Of a stretch of DNA of 64,000 nucleotides, positions 13,090 through 24,765 are shown piece after piece (position 1 is the first letter of the stretch; every line of letters begins with the position of its first letter). The stretch is taken from the NCBI RefSeq assembly GCF_001625215.2, contig NC_030387.2:35363606-35427605 (forward strand). The letters run 5' to 3'. The notes beneath the pieces are model-generated. The model did no database searches and was not told the origin of the DNA. It worked only from the letters and a program-made list of their open reading frames with translations. Origin of the DNA: Daucus carota subsp. sativus (Eukaryota > Streptophyta > Magnoliopsida > Apiales > Apiaceae). Both the position numbers and the translations under genes were made by a program.

Positions 13090-14474
13090 GTGGCGCGCAG
13101 AGAATTGTTGAGAGGAAATTTTTAGTACTATGGTCAGCCTCCTGGGGGGGCGCAGAGAATTGTTGAGAGGAAATTTTTAGTACTATGGTCAGCCTCCTGG
13201 TAAGGAGCCGTCTATTAATATTACTTTTTATCTAAGTCATATTATCTTTTATCCTATTTTTCCGGAGAGGGATAAGGTTTACAGTTGCCTTATCTATAAC
13301 AGCAGCCAATTTTTTTTATTTACATCGGAGTGCGTGAGCATTTGCACTACATTTATCAATTTTACCCCAGGTTTATAAGATAATGTGCAGAGATCATCTT
13401 AAAGAACTTTCCATTCTTCATAGATCCTGCCTTCTAAATTAATGTAGCAATTTATAGAATCTTGAAATTATAAGGGATGCTTGAGAGTTGTTAAACTTAA
13501 AATTGGTTGCTATTAGTAAATTTAAAATTTGGGCTTAAAGATTGTTACTTATGCTTTGAAGTTGGAAAGCTCGATTTTCCAAGTTAATTTGGTTTTAAGG
13601 TGCAATATGTTAACCTTGTGAACAAATAATTTGATTGACACAATTCAGATTGGAAATTACTGCAATTTAAGATGTTTGCATTTGCACGGTAAATTCTAAA
13701 AGGCAGTAAAAGGGACTTTTATATCTAACAATAATAAGATGTTTGCATTTGTGATTGACACGATTTCCAATTTTTTTCCCATTTTCACCTGCACATTCTC
13801 CTCTTGTTGTGCTAATCTTTTTGTTTTTTGGTTTTTTTTTTTTTGACAGATAATCTTTGTATTTGTTAAAATATAGCATAAGATCCAATTGGGGCCTTCC
13901 TCTAACACCTTAAGGTTTTAGGTGGATTGGTTCTCAACATGGTATGAGGTCTCAAGTTCGACTCCCCGTCACCCCCAATATTCTCACAATTTAATATGGA
14001 CACGAAGGCATTAATTTCCCCAAAGATGGGCGCCCTTGATCCACTCTTTAACCCAAAAATGGGATTTCGAGTGAGAGGGAGTGTTGAAATATAGCATAAG
14101 ATCCAATTGGGGCCTTCCTCTAACATCTTAAGGTTTTAGGTGGATTGGTTCTCAACAGTATTCTTCATGTTCATTGTTGGCAATCACTGGCTTTCCTATC
14201 TGTGTGAATGTCATACAATACCATGTACTCTTCTTTTTCTTTTTTCTTAGTTTTTGATTTATTGTGCAACTCATAATGTTGATTTTGCTTATGCAGGTTT
14301 GGTGTTTGGGAAGCAGCAAAATGGGTTGCTCGAGTGCGAGAGGATACCATCTATGATCCTAAACGTCCAATACTTCTCAATCTATTCACAGATATAGTGG
14401 AAGAGAACAAGTATCTACAATGCAAGGAGTCAGCATTGGAGACTGCTTTTCTTCTGAAGGTGATTGATTCATGA
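6098..14474 (+). CDS. Prolyl oligopeptidase family (S9A, oligopeptidase B-like) protein, 11 exons, 790 aa
   Basis: Member of the plant oligopeptidase B-like family, resembling Arabidopsis At1g69020. Exons: 6098-6477, 6707-6885, 6975-7197, 7283-7421, 7556-7756, 7938-8069, 9622-9750, 10521-10924, 11122-11338, 11622-11812 and 14297-14474. They total 2373 nt and close in frame. Residues 1-35 are rich in R, H, S and L with no acidic residue, like an organelle transit peptide. The N-terminal beta-propeller region includes WGPWLYYRRVEEGKQYPV and SPDHRYLAYTMYDKDNDYF. The C-terminal alpha/beta-hydrolase part has HGHGAYGE, ADVRGGG and the nucleophile elbow GYSAGG (Ser about 645). Where family enzymes carry the catalytic Asp (SFHDSRV-type) this protein reads SSFNTRFGVWE, and where the His (GGHFG-type) is expected it reads LFTDIVEENKY. 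It may therefore be a non-peptidase relative. Intron 6 holds a Stowaway-like MITE and intron 10 (2.5 kb) a TRIM. Confidence 0.88.
8289..8537. mobile_element. Stowaway-like MITE in intron 6 of the oligopeptidase gene
   Basis: The 249-bp element starts CTCCCTCTATCCCTC and ends GGGGGACGGAGGGAG, which are imperfect inverted repeats. It is flanked on both sides by TA, the Tc1/Mariner target. The ends match the well-known plant Stowaway terminus (CTCCCTCCGTCCC). It has no coding capacity. Confidence 0.8.
13053..13200. repeat. T/G homopolymer run followed by a 51-bp tandem duplication
   Basis: Within intron 10 a run of about 16 T is followed by about 22 G (13069-13090). Two identical 51-bp copies then start GCGCAGAGAATTG and end GTCAGCCTCCTGG (13095-13145 and 13150-13200), separated by a few G. 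Homopolymers of this kind are prone to sequencing and assembly error, so the exact run lengths are uncertain. Confidence 0.85.
13864..14157 (+). mobile_element. TRIM (miniature LTR retrotransposon) in intron 10
   Basis: Two 76-bp direct terminal repeats, 13864-13939 and 14082-14157, begin TGTT and end CAACA, and differ at about two positions. A primer-binding-like TGGTATGAGG starts immediately after the first LTR (13940). A purine tract GAGAGGGAG lies just before the second. The element is flanked by the 5-bp target duplication GTATT (13859-13863 and 14158-14162). The internal region is about 142 bp and non-coding, so it depends on proteins of other elements. Related sequence lies in both arms of the palindrome at 44.8-46.2 kb. 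Confidence 0.92.
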
Positions 14475-16092
14475 TTATGCATTTGTCAACCTCTAGAACA
14501 CTATTTGTTACAATCTGAAGGAAAATACGTAAAATGGGAAAAAGATGCAACCCTTCCAGAGTAAGCTATCATGACCTCCAGATATAACCATGTTTTACTC
14601 ATGCTCCGAAAGAAGGAAGCCGTATGTCCTTATAACGGTTAGCTGCCAAGTCACTTCTGCATTAGGAATCTCCCTTTCGGCATTGACAAATCAGTTTACC
14701 CTGGTGTATGTTATAATATCACTGTAGTGTTGATATTTAGAATTGGTTAGACAAGGATACTGAGACGGATACCAAGTAATTCATCGTTTACTTTAATATG
14801 GCAAATCTGTTACATGTATTATATCAGTTGTATGTCATTGCTCATCTGGTTGTAATAAACTATGCAAAACAGTTGGTCAGGATGTTGTATTGATCCTTAG
14901 TCTACGCTATCTAACTTATAAAATTGTAACTGATTATTAAAACGTGAAGAGGTGTGATTTGATGTTCCTGATACGCAAATCGTGAAAATCTATTACTTTT
15001 AGTTGGCATCTGCATCTTCATTCAGATCATCACTTGCTTCAAAGCCTTCCAAATAATAATTTTTTTTCAAGTACAACTATGTTTTTTTAATCTGCTTTAT
15101 ACTGTTATACTAATCTTTCCTCCATTTCACAAATGTTTGTATCAATATCATAATTCAGATTTCATTTATATATACAGAAGACTAACAGGGGATTAAATAT
15201 GAACATTAGTCGATCAGAATTATAACTAAATATCAATTAATAAGAATCCATATTGTTGATTCAGTTTTCTAAAAATTTCTGATTTATCGAAAAATTCTAC
15301 TCCAATACGACTAAAAATCCAGAATTTATCGGGAAAAAAATCTTTGATATATTACTGATAGATTCTGAATAGAAAAGTCAATCAATTAATTCTGATTTTC
15401 GATATCTACAATCATGTTATTCACAAACCTCGTTTTAAAATTATAAATTACAACTCTCACATAATTGATTGTCGTATTTCTACAGTGAACTTTAGAAACT
15501 CCTTCCCGGCGAAGCCGAGCTGATTGACGGTTGGATATTGGTCACCGGATTCCTATAATAATTGCCAATGTGCTGACATGTTCGATAAAGAATGGCACTG
15601 CCATTTTCGTCGTACCAACTCTGTTTCAACAGGGTCCCCATAAGCTTTTCTGGCAGTGTAATACGAAGAATTCAGAATCTGAACGTTTCAGACTTTTCAC
15701 ACATTCAAACCACTAGCCTTTGTATGGCCAACAAAACATAATGGCTATGGCCCAATTTTAATCATGATTACTAGTTAACTCAAAGAAAAATTCCCCAAGA
15801 AATTGAATTTGATCATATCTTAATTTCCAAACACGTTATAATTGACATTGCTGTGTGATGAAAGGGAATATAATATAAGTATCGTGTGTACCTATGGGTT
15901 GTGTAACAGCAAGCTACTAATGTCAACTTAGGCTAGCTGAGTGGGAAAGTGACATTATCCACCACCACTAACAAATTACGAATGCTCAAGGGAATACTTG
16001 ATTATTAATTGGAGTCTAGCCAAATTAATTCACTGTTTACTTAACTTGATCACATTTTATACAAGTAATCTCATATTCCATCGTATTAAATA

Positions 16093-16342
16093 CTCCCTCC
16101 GTTTCGATTTACATGTCCACTTTGAAGAAATTTTTTTATTTCAAATTAGTTGTCCACTTCAACTTTCAATACAAAATTATATTTCCAAAGTCAATTCTAC
16201 TCCACATATCTCTTATTTATATTTCCTAGATCAATCTCAAACCACATATTACACTCATTTAATGCATCTAATTTGCCAATATCTACTTTTCTTAAACTGT
16301 GTGTTTTTTTTAAAGTGGACATCTATTTTGAAACGGAGGGAG
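16093..16342. mobile_element. Stowaway-like MITE
   Basis: The 250-bp element begins CTCCCTCCGTTTCGATTT and ends with the near-complement ATTTTGAAACGGAGGGAG. TA dinucleotides flank it (16091-16092 and 16343-16344). The subterminal words GTCCACTTTGAA and AAAGTGGAC extend the inverted repeat. Non-coding. Confidence 0.85.
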
Positions 16343-16387
16343 TAGTAATTAGGCTCAGATCTGTACAGCAGTGATGGGGATTCAACC

Positions 16388-16388
<1 letters not shown>

Positions 16389-16432
<44 letters not shown>
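16389..16432. repeat. (TA)n microsatellite
   Basis: About 44 bp of alternating TA, interrupted once by a C near the left end. Confidence 0.95.
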
Positions 16433-16433
<1 letters not shown>

Positions 16434-18178
16434 CAGATAAAGATAATTATGAAACTAGTTCTCATCATAATTTTAGATGTGTAGATTAGTCCTAAGAATT
16501 TTTCGGGTCAGAACCGGAAACGAATTTTTCGGGTCAGAACCGGAAACCGAAACCGAACCGAATCTGATCAGTTTGAGATGTGTGGACTGTAGATTGAATT
16601 TCACTAACCACAGAGAGAGATATGATTATAAACACAATAGTTGAGGGAATCAAATGAACTATGACATGCAATTATCACATACACTGACCAGAAAGCAATT
16701 GGTTGTTCTAGATTAGTTTCCAACTCTCTCTCTCTCTTTGGACTCACTTTACTTCTTACAGATTAGTAAAAAAATGGGAAGAATGTTTGTTTGTATGTTT
16801 GTTTGTTGAGTTCCTTGTAAGACGGTGAAGAAATGAGAGGGATGTCAGTTCAAAATTTCATTTCAAACTGTTGGTTATCAAAATTCGAAGCTACTTATTT
16901 CACTAGCTATCAACATAAGCATCTCAGAAAAAATGTCAAAAGCCCCAGCGCAAAGTCAACAATGTATTCGGCCGACCAAGAGTCAAGACTCGTGTCGGAG
17001 GCGAGAAATCAGAGGCGAGGCAATGAAGCAAAATTTTCTAATATTCTCTGTTTGAAGTTTCAGTAAATTAGAAACTTCTAAAGGTTGCAGTAGATTTGCT
17101 TCAAAGTCAAATACTGATATTCAGGAAATTCCTAATCACATTGCTAATCTCTGTATTTCAACTTTTAATCTTTCATGTGAAAGACAAAGTCAGAAGCATG
17201 ACTAATCTTTAAAAAGTTTAATAACAACCAAAGATGACAAGGGACAGAGTCATCATCAGTGACTTGATTTTTCTTATTAGTAGTGCCACTATAATATAAA
17301 GAGTAAATCAAATGAAGCATTCAATAACAATATCTCTGATCTGGAAATAAAGGTCTGAAGAAGGCTGCTAGATCATAATCAATGTACATGCAAAAAGAAA
17401 TTAAAATAAACAATAATTGAGGACTGACATTATCATAATGTGACTGACCTTGAATTAAAAACTACAATTATTTTCAGTACTTACATGATTGCTAATTAGA
17501 CTATTAATGACCATCTGGAGTCAACAAGTAACAGCTTATAATTTATTTGATCAACCTCTCTTCCACTTTAACCTCCTCAGTGATTAGCATTAGTAGCAAA
17601 GCCACTAAACATCTTGAGAAAATTTGCAAGGACAAACCAGAAAGGCAAAGTGACCATAATCAACTGTTCTTTAATATAAAACCAGGTTGTATTGACAGAC
17701 AGCCAGCCAACCTGGCTGCTAAGAATACAATTTGCCTATATCCTAGATTGTACATCTCGCAACACTAATCAAGAACAAGCTGCTTATAGAGAAATTAATG
17801 GAAAGCCGAAATGCTAGCAATACAAACTCAATTTATACAGCAGAAGTAAGAACAATCTGGTTTACAGCAGCAAAAGATGGGAAAATGAGAAAGCCACTTT
17901 CCTATCTCATTCAGCTTTTCACCGTGACTTTTCTGAGGTCATACAACTTTCTAGAGCAAACTTTATATAAGAAAATCAAAATAAAAGAATAAATCACCTG
18001 GTTTATCATAGGAGTCCAAGACAATATCGAGCCAGCTGAACACAAAAATTAACATCTCAGCTTTTTTGTTAATAACCCCTCGGACTCTATCAAATCACAT
18101 CTATATTCTTGTCCCGGGATAAAAACATGCACTTTTCTTCAAAATTGACACTAAACAATAGGGGACTTTTTCCGGGAC

Positions 18179-20989
18179 TCACAATTCTTCTTCTTCTTCC
18201 ACAACGGTTGCTAGTCCACCATCTTTGATAAAGGCTGGATTAAGAAACTTTGCCACAAAGGCCCACAGCTTGTATACATCATCAAAGTTTGTGAGAAAGC
18301 CAAGAGAGGCAGTAACAACCTCCAACCTAACAAAACCATTTTTACTATCATGCTGACCGTTCTCCATAGGCTTGCATAGAGTAGTATCCTGGAGATTGAG
18401 ACCACGCTGCTGTCTCGAACTATCAATTATCTTTATATGACTGAGAATACCGATGCCAAGAGAAATACCATTTGCCTCAGCTAATTTCTGAACAACTTCT
18501 GGGTTAATAAGACCCCTATTTCTGTCTCTAACATTAAACGCCACAGCTGCACCCCTTTCATATTTAATCTTAGGACCATATATCTGAACAAGTGGCACAC
18601 CATCATCCTCATTTGATCCAGATATTCTCAATTGCAGTAATGAGGTCACCAGCCAATTTATCAGATACCGGAGCCGAAGAGTGGTCTTGTTGAGCCCTGA
18701 CATGTTTACATGATCAAGGTGCCTGCATTTTATCTCAGGCTCTCTCCTGCCCGAGTCCTGGTCATCAGCATATTCATCACTCATGTATTCTTCATCATCG
18801 AGGCTTGTTGCGGAGAATTCTCCACGTTCGGAATGATTGTTTAGTCGTGCTTTACGATCATCTTCCATACTAAAGGAAACTCGCCTTCCTCGACTATCAG
18901 GTTGTTCGATTTCTTCTACACCAAAAAATCTACTACCGGAAAACTTGTTCCCTTCCCTCCTTCCTAGTAATCTGAACTCACCTTCTGTTTCTCTCCGAAT
19001 GGCACTCTCTTTTGCTTCAAGGCCATTTTCAGAGGCTGTCCCATTGCTCATGATCCCTTGTCTATATGCAGAGGATCCATCATAGAGGTTGGATGAATTT
19101 AAGAGATGAGCAGGATTGCTAGATTCATGTTCTTCTTCAATCTCGTGTACATGCCGATGATCTGCATGATTACCAAATCTTTGCTCGTGGCTTGTTTCCA
19201 CATAGTGTTCATCCTCGGGGATTCTTTTCACGTAATCCACTTCTTGAGATACTGATCGAACAGCAGCGTCAAACGATAACATGTGAGCATCATGTGGCTC
19301 TTTGTCATATATTGGGCTGTCGGATATCTTTGATGACCGCCTTGGAGAAATCTGTTTGTTCTTATTCCTGCCACTAAACCAAAAAGGCGGCAAGGGAGAT
19401 GTTCCCTTTTGTTTGCTCCGCTGCCCATTATAATCGGATCCCAGTGGACTCTGACCCAAATCAATCCATAATGAGTTGTCAGATGACTCGTCTTCACTAA
19501 AGACTGGACTCCTCATTACCTCTCCCACAGAAATACTCTCAGTTTCCTCAAAAATGGTGCTCGCCCCATCTCTGTCAGAGTTGTTATCATGATCCATCTC
19601 AGTGTCGAAAACATCCCTCACCTGAGCAGAAGTGTATGCACCAGAAAAGGCAGGCAAGTTAGCCCCCGCCCGAGTTTCTGAAGTAATTTCAATATCCCCA
19701 TCAAGCTCATCACCTTCTAGTCCAGTCAATCCGGGTAGACCGTCAACTGAATCACTGAGGTACAAGGGAAAAACTGGAGTAATTTTTACTATACCAGACC
19801 CGGCATGGCCAGACTGATTTTGGAGGCTTCCCATTGCAGATTTCTTTATAAGAAGGCAACCGAATCCAGTTGGATCATATCCGAATACCTTGTAAAATGA
19901 GGTGACAATGAAGTCTGGACGGAATAAAGACAAGCCGAGAGAATCCATGTCCTTGGGACCCAAAGCACCTGCATCAAGCAATACATGCCAATTGTTCTGC
20001 TGAGCAAGGGCCATCCATTGATACGAATACTTGGCCCCTGTAACTCTAGACTGGACAGGAAACACAAAAAGACCAGTTGCTGAATCCTTCTTTCTCTTCT
20101 TTTTATTAGAAATCTGTTTTCTCAAATCAGTTGAACAGGGTTTGAGGGTTGGCCATTTAAACCAAGCACTGTAAGCTTTCGCACCTTTCTGTTTGGCACA
20201 CTGAGCCATCCAGTTAACGGACTGACTCTCATGATCAAACATGGTCAATAACTTTTTGTTGGTCTGAAAAGGGTAGGATTCAGCCAACAATTTAAAAGCA
20301 GATCCTCTACTCACAGTAAAAACAAGACCATATTCATTCTCAGGGATGTTCAAGTAATCCATTATCCTGCTCTTTATATCATGTTCAATAGTTCCTTTTT
20401 CAGCACCACCATAAAGGGCGTGATTGCCTAAATTTGCAGTTATCTCAGACAAACTAAATGTAGAAGACTCCCAATAATGTACAGTCTGCATAAACGAAAA
20501 GAGCCCAAAACCACAATAATCAAGACACACCTTTGGCACACTCTCAGACAAGTGCGAGTACTCCTCTGATCTCAGCTGATCAATCTTCTCCGAAGACTGG
20601 TACTTCGGATACATTGTAAGAAACTTCGAGAACGATTCAAGGAGCTCAGGGATGGAGTCTTCTGATTCGAATGTCCTCTCTGCAGCAAGTGCAGTAGCTC
20701 GCAAAAATTCCTTCTGAGCATTCAGCCTAGCAAGTGACCTCGATCGACCCAACCCTTCATCTTGATTATCCAATGCTTCAGCATCCATGACCTGAGATTT
20801 AACCAGAGACCCATCTTCAGATGCTTCCTCCAGAGCTTCCCTTATCTTGTGCTCTTGCAATCTTCGAAGAACAGATGGGTTTCTCCTAATTTCCTGTTTC
20901 GAGACCTCAGACCCATCTTTTCTTCTGCTTTTTTTGTCCAAGATTAAAGAAGCGCAACGAGAAATTGGCTTCCATAGTGAAAGATGCAT
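18179..20989 (-). CDS. PLP-dependent transferase superfamily protein (MoCo sulfurase-like), intronless, 936 aa
   Basis: The single-exon product resembles Arabidopsis At4g37100/At2g23520 proteins, a plant family related to the aminotransferase-V/NifS-like domain of molybdenum cofactor sulfurase. The start [12 protein letters not shown] is characteristic of the family. The fold-type-I core covers about residues 150-400: [10 protein letters not shown], the phosphate/aldimine region [15 protein letters not shown], the cofactor-binding Asp in [10 protein letters not shown] (about D339) and the Schiff-base lysine in [15 protein letters not shown] (about K367). A long disordered, Ser/Glu-rich insert follows (about 430-760). 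A conserved C-terminal block resumes with [18 protein letters not shown] and runs to an EEEEEL tail. The presence of Lys and Asp suggests PLP binding; substrate is unknown. It lacks the C-terminal MOSC domain of true MoCo sulfurases. The CDCA7-like neighbours (29-42 kb) match the Arabidopsis gene order. Confidence 0.92.
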   Translation of the reverse strand: MHLSLWKPISRCASLILDKKSRRKDGSEVSKQEIRRNPSVLRRLQEHKIREALEEASEDGSLVKSQVMDAEALDNQDEGLGRSRSLARLNAQKEFLRATALAAERTFESEDSIPELLESFSKFLTMYPKYQSSEKIDQLRSEEYSHLSESVPKVCLDYCGFGLFSFMQTVHYWESSTFSLSEITANLGNHALYGGAEKGTIEHDIKSRIMDYLNIPENEYGLVFTVSRGSAFKLLAESYPFQTNKKLLTMFDHESQSVNWMAQCAKQKGAKAYSAWFKWPTLKPCSTDLRKQISNKKKRKKDSATGLFVFPVQSRVTGAKYSYQWMALAQQNNWHVLLDAGALGPKDMDSLGLSLFRPDFIVTSFYKVFGYDPTGFGCLLIKKSAMGSLQNQSGHAGSGIVKITPVFPLYLSDSVDGLPGLTGLEGDELDGDIEITSETRAGANLPAFSGAYTSAQVRDVFDTEMDHDNNSDRDGASTIFEETESISVGEVMRSPVFSEDESSDNSLWIDLGQSPLGSDYNGQRSKQKGTSPLPPFWFSGRNKNKQISPRRSSKISDSPIYDKEPHDAHMLSFDAAVRSVSQEVDYVKRIPEDEHYVETSHEQRFGNHADHRHVHEIEEEHESSNPAHLLNSSNLYDGSSAYRQGIMSNGTASENGLEAKESAIRRETEGEFRLLGRREGNKFSGSRFFGVEEIEQPDSRGRRVSFSMEDDRKARLNNHSERGEFSATSLDDEEYMSDEYADDQDSGRREPEIKCRHLDHVNMSGLNKTTLRLRYLINWLVTSLLQLRISGSNEDDGVPLVQIYGPKIKYERGAAVAFNVRDRNRGLINPEVVQKLAEANGISLGIGILSHIKIIDSSRQQRGLNLQDTTLCKPMENGQHDSKNGFVRLEVVTASLGFLTNFDDVYKLWAFVAKFLNPAFIKDGGLATVVEEEEEL

Positions 20990-22514
20990 GGAAGCAGCAA
21001 TCTATACAAACCCCCAAACTCCTCAACAAAAAACAACCCAGAAAGAAAGAATTACCAGCAAAAGCTTCACCAAAGTACAAGAGATTATAACCTCAGCCCA
21101 TCACCCAATGCCAAGAAAGTAGATCCAAATTTCAAATCTCGACTGAGAAAGCAAAAGAAAGCAAATCAAAGAATCAACCTTTGCTTTCAAAAATCAAGAC
21201 CCGGATTAGGTTCAGAAAAAGCCCTTGACCCAATTGCTTTAACACCTACACAGCAAGAAGAGACTGAGTCAAAAGGCTTCAGCTTTAGCCTGATCTAATT
21301 CTAATCCAACTTAAAGAAAAGAGAAAGCCCTAGAGTTTGACCCCCTCTTAGATTCAGATAGAAGCGTTTACATACAATAACGTCTGTAATTAACAATCCC
21401 CCACTTCATCAATTCACAATAAAATAAAAAAATAAAACTAAAAAACCCCAAATAATAAAAAGAAAACACCCAAATAATGCCAAGAAAATAAACCCCTCTA
21501 GATAGTCCAAACGTTGACAAACTTGCAAGAAACCCAATAAAGCTGAAGCAAAATCAAGACCCCCACAAAAAACCCAGATCCCAAAATGCACTACGACTGC
21601 TCATAGAAGATACACACACAACACACACACAGAAATTTGCAAAAACAACTACAAGGGCAGCCTTGAAATCACAATTATAAAAACCCCACCTTACAAAAAG
21701 AAGGGAAAGAGCTCTTGAAGCAAGCTCTCTACCAAATTCTCCTCAATCTTTGCTTGTTTTGATTCTTCTCTGTAGTTGTGTGTCACTGTAGCTTGGCTGC
21801 AACACCATTAAAGGCTAACCGACCAGACCCAATGCGCATTAACTCCTTCAATTACCACCCCTCTCTCTCTCTCTCTCTCTCGATATATATCATTATATTA
21901 TGAATATATTCTGAACTTACTCTCTTTTACTCACCCTCTCTGCCATTGACCCCATTGTTTTTATTTTTTAGTCCATAAAAATTGAATTTTTATTTTTTAC
22001 GACAAGTTATTTATAAGATAGTTTTAATTAAAGTAAAGTGGTCCACTACTTGCTTTTACTAATTATTTTCTGATCAAGAAATGTGTAATAATTGATTGAT
22101 ATCGGACTCGGACTTTAGACAAATATTGCCCACTTTTAACTAGTGAAATTATTATGCAACATAAATGACGTATCTAGAATTTTTGTAATTTACCTACTTT
22201 TGGTTGCTCATTCTACTTAATTCAAATCCCGTTCAACATAATATAGATCGACTTGGGTCCATGAATATTCGAAACAAATTAGATTATACTGTTTCCTTTA
22301 TAAATTAACAGCATTGATTGTGCCCCGTTGCATGCGGGCTATTTTTGAATTCAAATTATATGTAATCGAAATAAAATTTTAAGAAAAATATATTTAACAA
22401 TAATAATAAAAGTGTTGCAAGTACGCTTATTTCAAAAGAAAAAAACAAAAAATGTGATGGCCCTCTTTGGTTTAATTGTATGGATTCCTAAATTGAGAAT
22501 AGAGAGTTATTTAA
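20990..22514. other. 5' leader and promoter region of the PLP-protein gene, then intergenic DNA
   Basis: The minus-strand gene's leader probably extends from 20989 up to about 21860, where a GA/CT tract and TATA-like sequence occur. Several splice-like signals could indicate a leader intron, but I cannot decide this from sequence. Beyond about 21950 the DNA is AT-rich. A GC hairpin-like word GCCCCGTTGCATGCGGGC near 22322 resembles the hairpins of Helitron ends; no partner end was found. Confidence 0.5.
21859..21891 (-). promoter_or_regulatory. GA/CT tract and adjoining TATA-like element, probable core promoter of the PLP-protein gene
   Basis: On the minus strand ATATATAT (21884-21891) is followed by a run of about ten GA dinucleotides (21859-21881), about 870 bp before the start codon. 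GA/CT tracts at transcription starts are common in plant housekeeping promoters. Assignment rests on motif and position only. Confidence 0.4.
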
Positions 22515-23955
22515 GGGGCTGGTATTGTATCATGATTTTTAATGACTTTTATTGACTTTTAAAATCTTGGTGTATTCAATTAAGACTTTTAAATACTCTT
22601 TAAAAGTAAAGAGGTATTGTATCAGGATTTTTAAAAAGTCTTTCAAAGTTTGAGGTATTGAATTACAACTTTTAAAGAGTTATTAAAAGTCAGTTGTTAT
22701 TCAATATATCAATGACTTCGGTGGAAAAATAAAATTGATAGACTTTTAATGACTTTCTATGGAAAATTGCATATATTTTTTCAGAAAATTGTCAGGCCAT
22801 TCTTGAAAAGATTTGACATGACTTTATCTTCCCTCAATTAACTAGTCGCTCCAACGTAGGGTTCAACCTCTTCCTTGACCACATAGATTTGTGAAAATAT
22901 TCCAAATAAATAACATGCTACGAAAACTCCTGATGCCTTGACACAGAAACTGTTTGTGAAATGCTGATGGCTTATCGACAGCAGCTTCAAGTTCAGATAG
23001 ATACAAGTACGAGATACCATGTATTTTTTGGTGTAATGTGGCCAAGGAAGAGGTTGGAGAATGATATGGCATTGCACGCAAAGTTTACCATTTTTTCATC
23101 AGAACTTTTATCAGTTACAGAATGAATGAGGACTGATATCAGCTACTTAGCTACATTATCACTTTATGTAACAATCACTTCTGGCTTAAATATAATCATC
23201 ACAAACTAGTATTCTATTTCAGTTTATTTTTCTAGTCTTCGCAATCTTAGAATTTTTCATAGACAAGTGCACAATAATTTTACACGAATAGCTAATAATT
23301 TATACTTCTTGCTGTTGCTAATAATTAAATTGATATCTCCACACATTCACTTGAGTTCAAAATTGCCTAGTTTAACTCCACTAAAGCTTTTGTGATCACA
23401 AAAACAGGAACTCGACCAAACATGCAGGAACTAATAAAACGACCAAACATGCAGGAACTAATAAAACTACCCGTGACCACTGCGCGTCCAAGTCCAGAAC
23501 ACAAAAATTTGTGTTCACAATTAATAGTATCAAAAATGAATACAAAAATCTGATACAAGGTCACAATTAACATTATGTTTATAAATATGATTCAGTAAAC
23601 AGTATTATAGTATATATAATACATCAATAATACCTTGTACTCGATTTTGTAGTCGCCAGATTTGTGAACATACACCCAACTTGGGTATAGCAGAAGATCG
23701 AGAGGGTATAACAAAAGGTCTAGACGGTTTCAGATAGGCTATTAATGATTTTAATAAAAGTCTATTAAAGTATTTCAAAGTCATGAATTTGTAAAAAAAA
23801 AAGTCTGTTAGAGTTTTTAAAAGTCATTGTCTCGGGAGTCATGAATTGTTTTTGAAATCTTAAGAAGTCAACGAGAGTCATTAAAAGTCTATAAAATCCA
23901 TTAAAGTCATCCTCCCAAAATTTGTTATTAAAAGTCATGATACAATACCAGCCCC
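22515..23955. mobile_element. Non-autonomous PIF/Harbinger-like element, 1.44 kb
   Basis: The inverted termini are GGGGCTGGTATTGTATCATG at the left and its complement at the right, continuing with ATTTTTAATGAC / ACTTTTAATAAC. A TAA flanks each end (22512-22514 and 23956-23958), which fits the 3-bp TWA target of PIF/Harbinger. The subterminal 200 bp on each side carry many copies of GACTTTTAA or its complement. The interior holds a 27-bp direct repeat (23413-23439 and 23440-23466) and no transposase. A minus-strand stretch near 22863-23040 could be a captured coding fragment. Confidence 0.75.
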
Positions 23956-24098
23956 TAAAAGTTTTTTTTTTTGAAAATGAGAATGACAACGAATATGAAT
24001 CGGCAATTCACCGTGATAATTTTTTCATTCAAGAAAGCTTATCATCTAACCGTCGGACATGCAAGATGACCGGGGAAATTTACATAATAAAACTTTAA

Positions 24099-24459
24099 GA
24101 GCATCTCCAGCAGCATCTTAGCCCATTCCTTAAATATAATATAAAATATTGGATCCTAGTGACTTAAGATAATAATAGCTATTCTCACCTCCAATAATAT
24201 TCCTTATATTCATTCCTTATATACTATTTTATTATTAAAAATTACCATTATTGCAATAGGTGAAGAGAGTGAACATGTTTGTATTCAAAATTTATTATAA
24301 AATAAGATTTAGGAGAGGAGAGGTTATCTAAAGATAAGGCATGGCTAGTGGATCTTAGTGATTTAAGGAATCACTAAGATACTGTTGGAGTGAATTATTT
24401 TCCCATATTCCTCATATTTTGGTTTAAGACTCCACATAGGGAAGCTGCTGGAGTTGCTC
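24099..24459. mobile_element. MITE with GAGCATCTCCAGCAGC termini
   Basis: The 361-bp element has inverted ends GAGCATCTCCAGCAGC and GCTGCTGGAGTTGCTC. It is flanked by TAA on both sides (24096-24098 and 24460-24462), which suggests PIF/Harbinger mobilisation. Non-coding. A relative with GAGCAAGTCCAA ends lies at 47123-47506. Confidence 0.75.
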
Positions 24460-24591
24460 TAATGTCCGAAAAAAAAACCGGTCTTCTTCCAAGAATCCTG
24501 AAAATAAAACAAAAAAACCAAGAAGAATATAAGTCGATATATATATAACAGATTATATCAAAATATTCTCAATCATGATAACTCATAATTG

Positions 24592-24765
24592 AGACAATTA
24601 AGCTCTCAATTAAGGCACAATTAATAAAATATTAACATCCTTAATTAAGACACAATTAAGGCACTCAATTAGGGCACAATTAACGCCCTCAATTAAGAGG
24701 CACAAATTAAGCCCTCAATTAAGAGGCACAATTAACGCCCTCAATTACGAGGCACAATAAACGCC
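24592..24765. repeat. Minisatellite of CTCAATTAAGAGGCACAATTAA-like units (about 20-25 bp)
   Basis: Seven or more imperfect units follow each other, built on (C)TCAATTA(A)G(A)GGCACAATTAA with variants ending ACGCC. Unit length drifts. No coding role is seen. Confidence 0.75.

Larger units (their letters stand above)
14475..18178. other. Intergenic region between the oligopeptidase and PLP-protein genes
   Basis: This is 3.7 kb between two gene ends. It holds the 3' UTR of the plus-strand gene on the left and that of the minus-strand PLP gene on the right, a Stowaway-like MITE (16093-16342), a TA microsatellite (16389-16432) and a small AACCGAAACC-rich patch (16500-16566). The short ORFs here (15531, 15998, 16833, 17547, 17798) show no family motifs. 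Confidence 0.6.

Noticed and set aside
18211..20067. Shorter ORFs overlapping the PLP-protein gene on both strands
   Set aside because: The 936-codon frame has clear family motifs; the others do not.
24592..24765. Short regularly spaced repeats that might suggest a CRISPR array
   Set aside because: Units are contiguous, imperfect and AT-rich without unique spacers, in a plant genome; this is a minisatellite.
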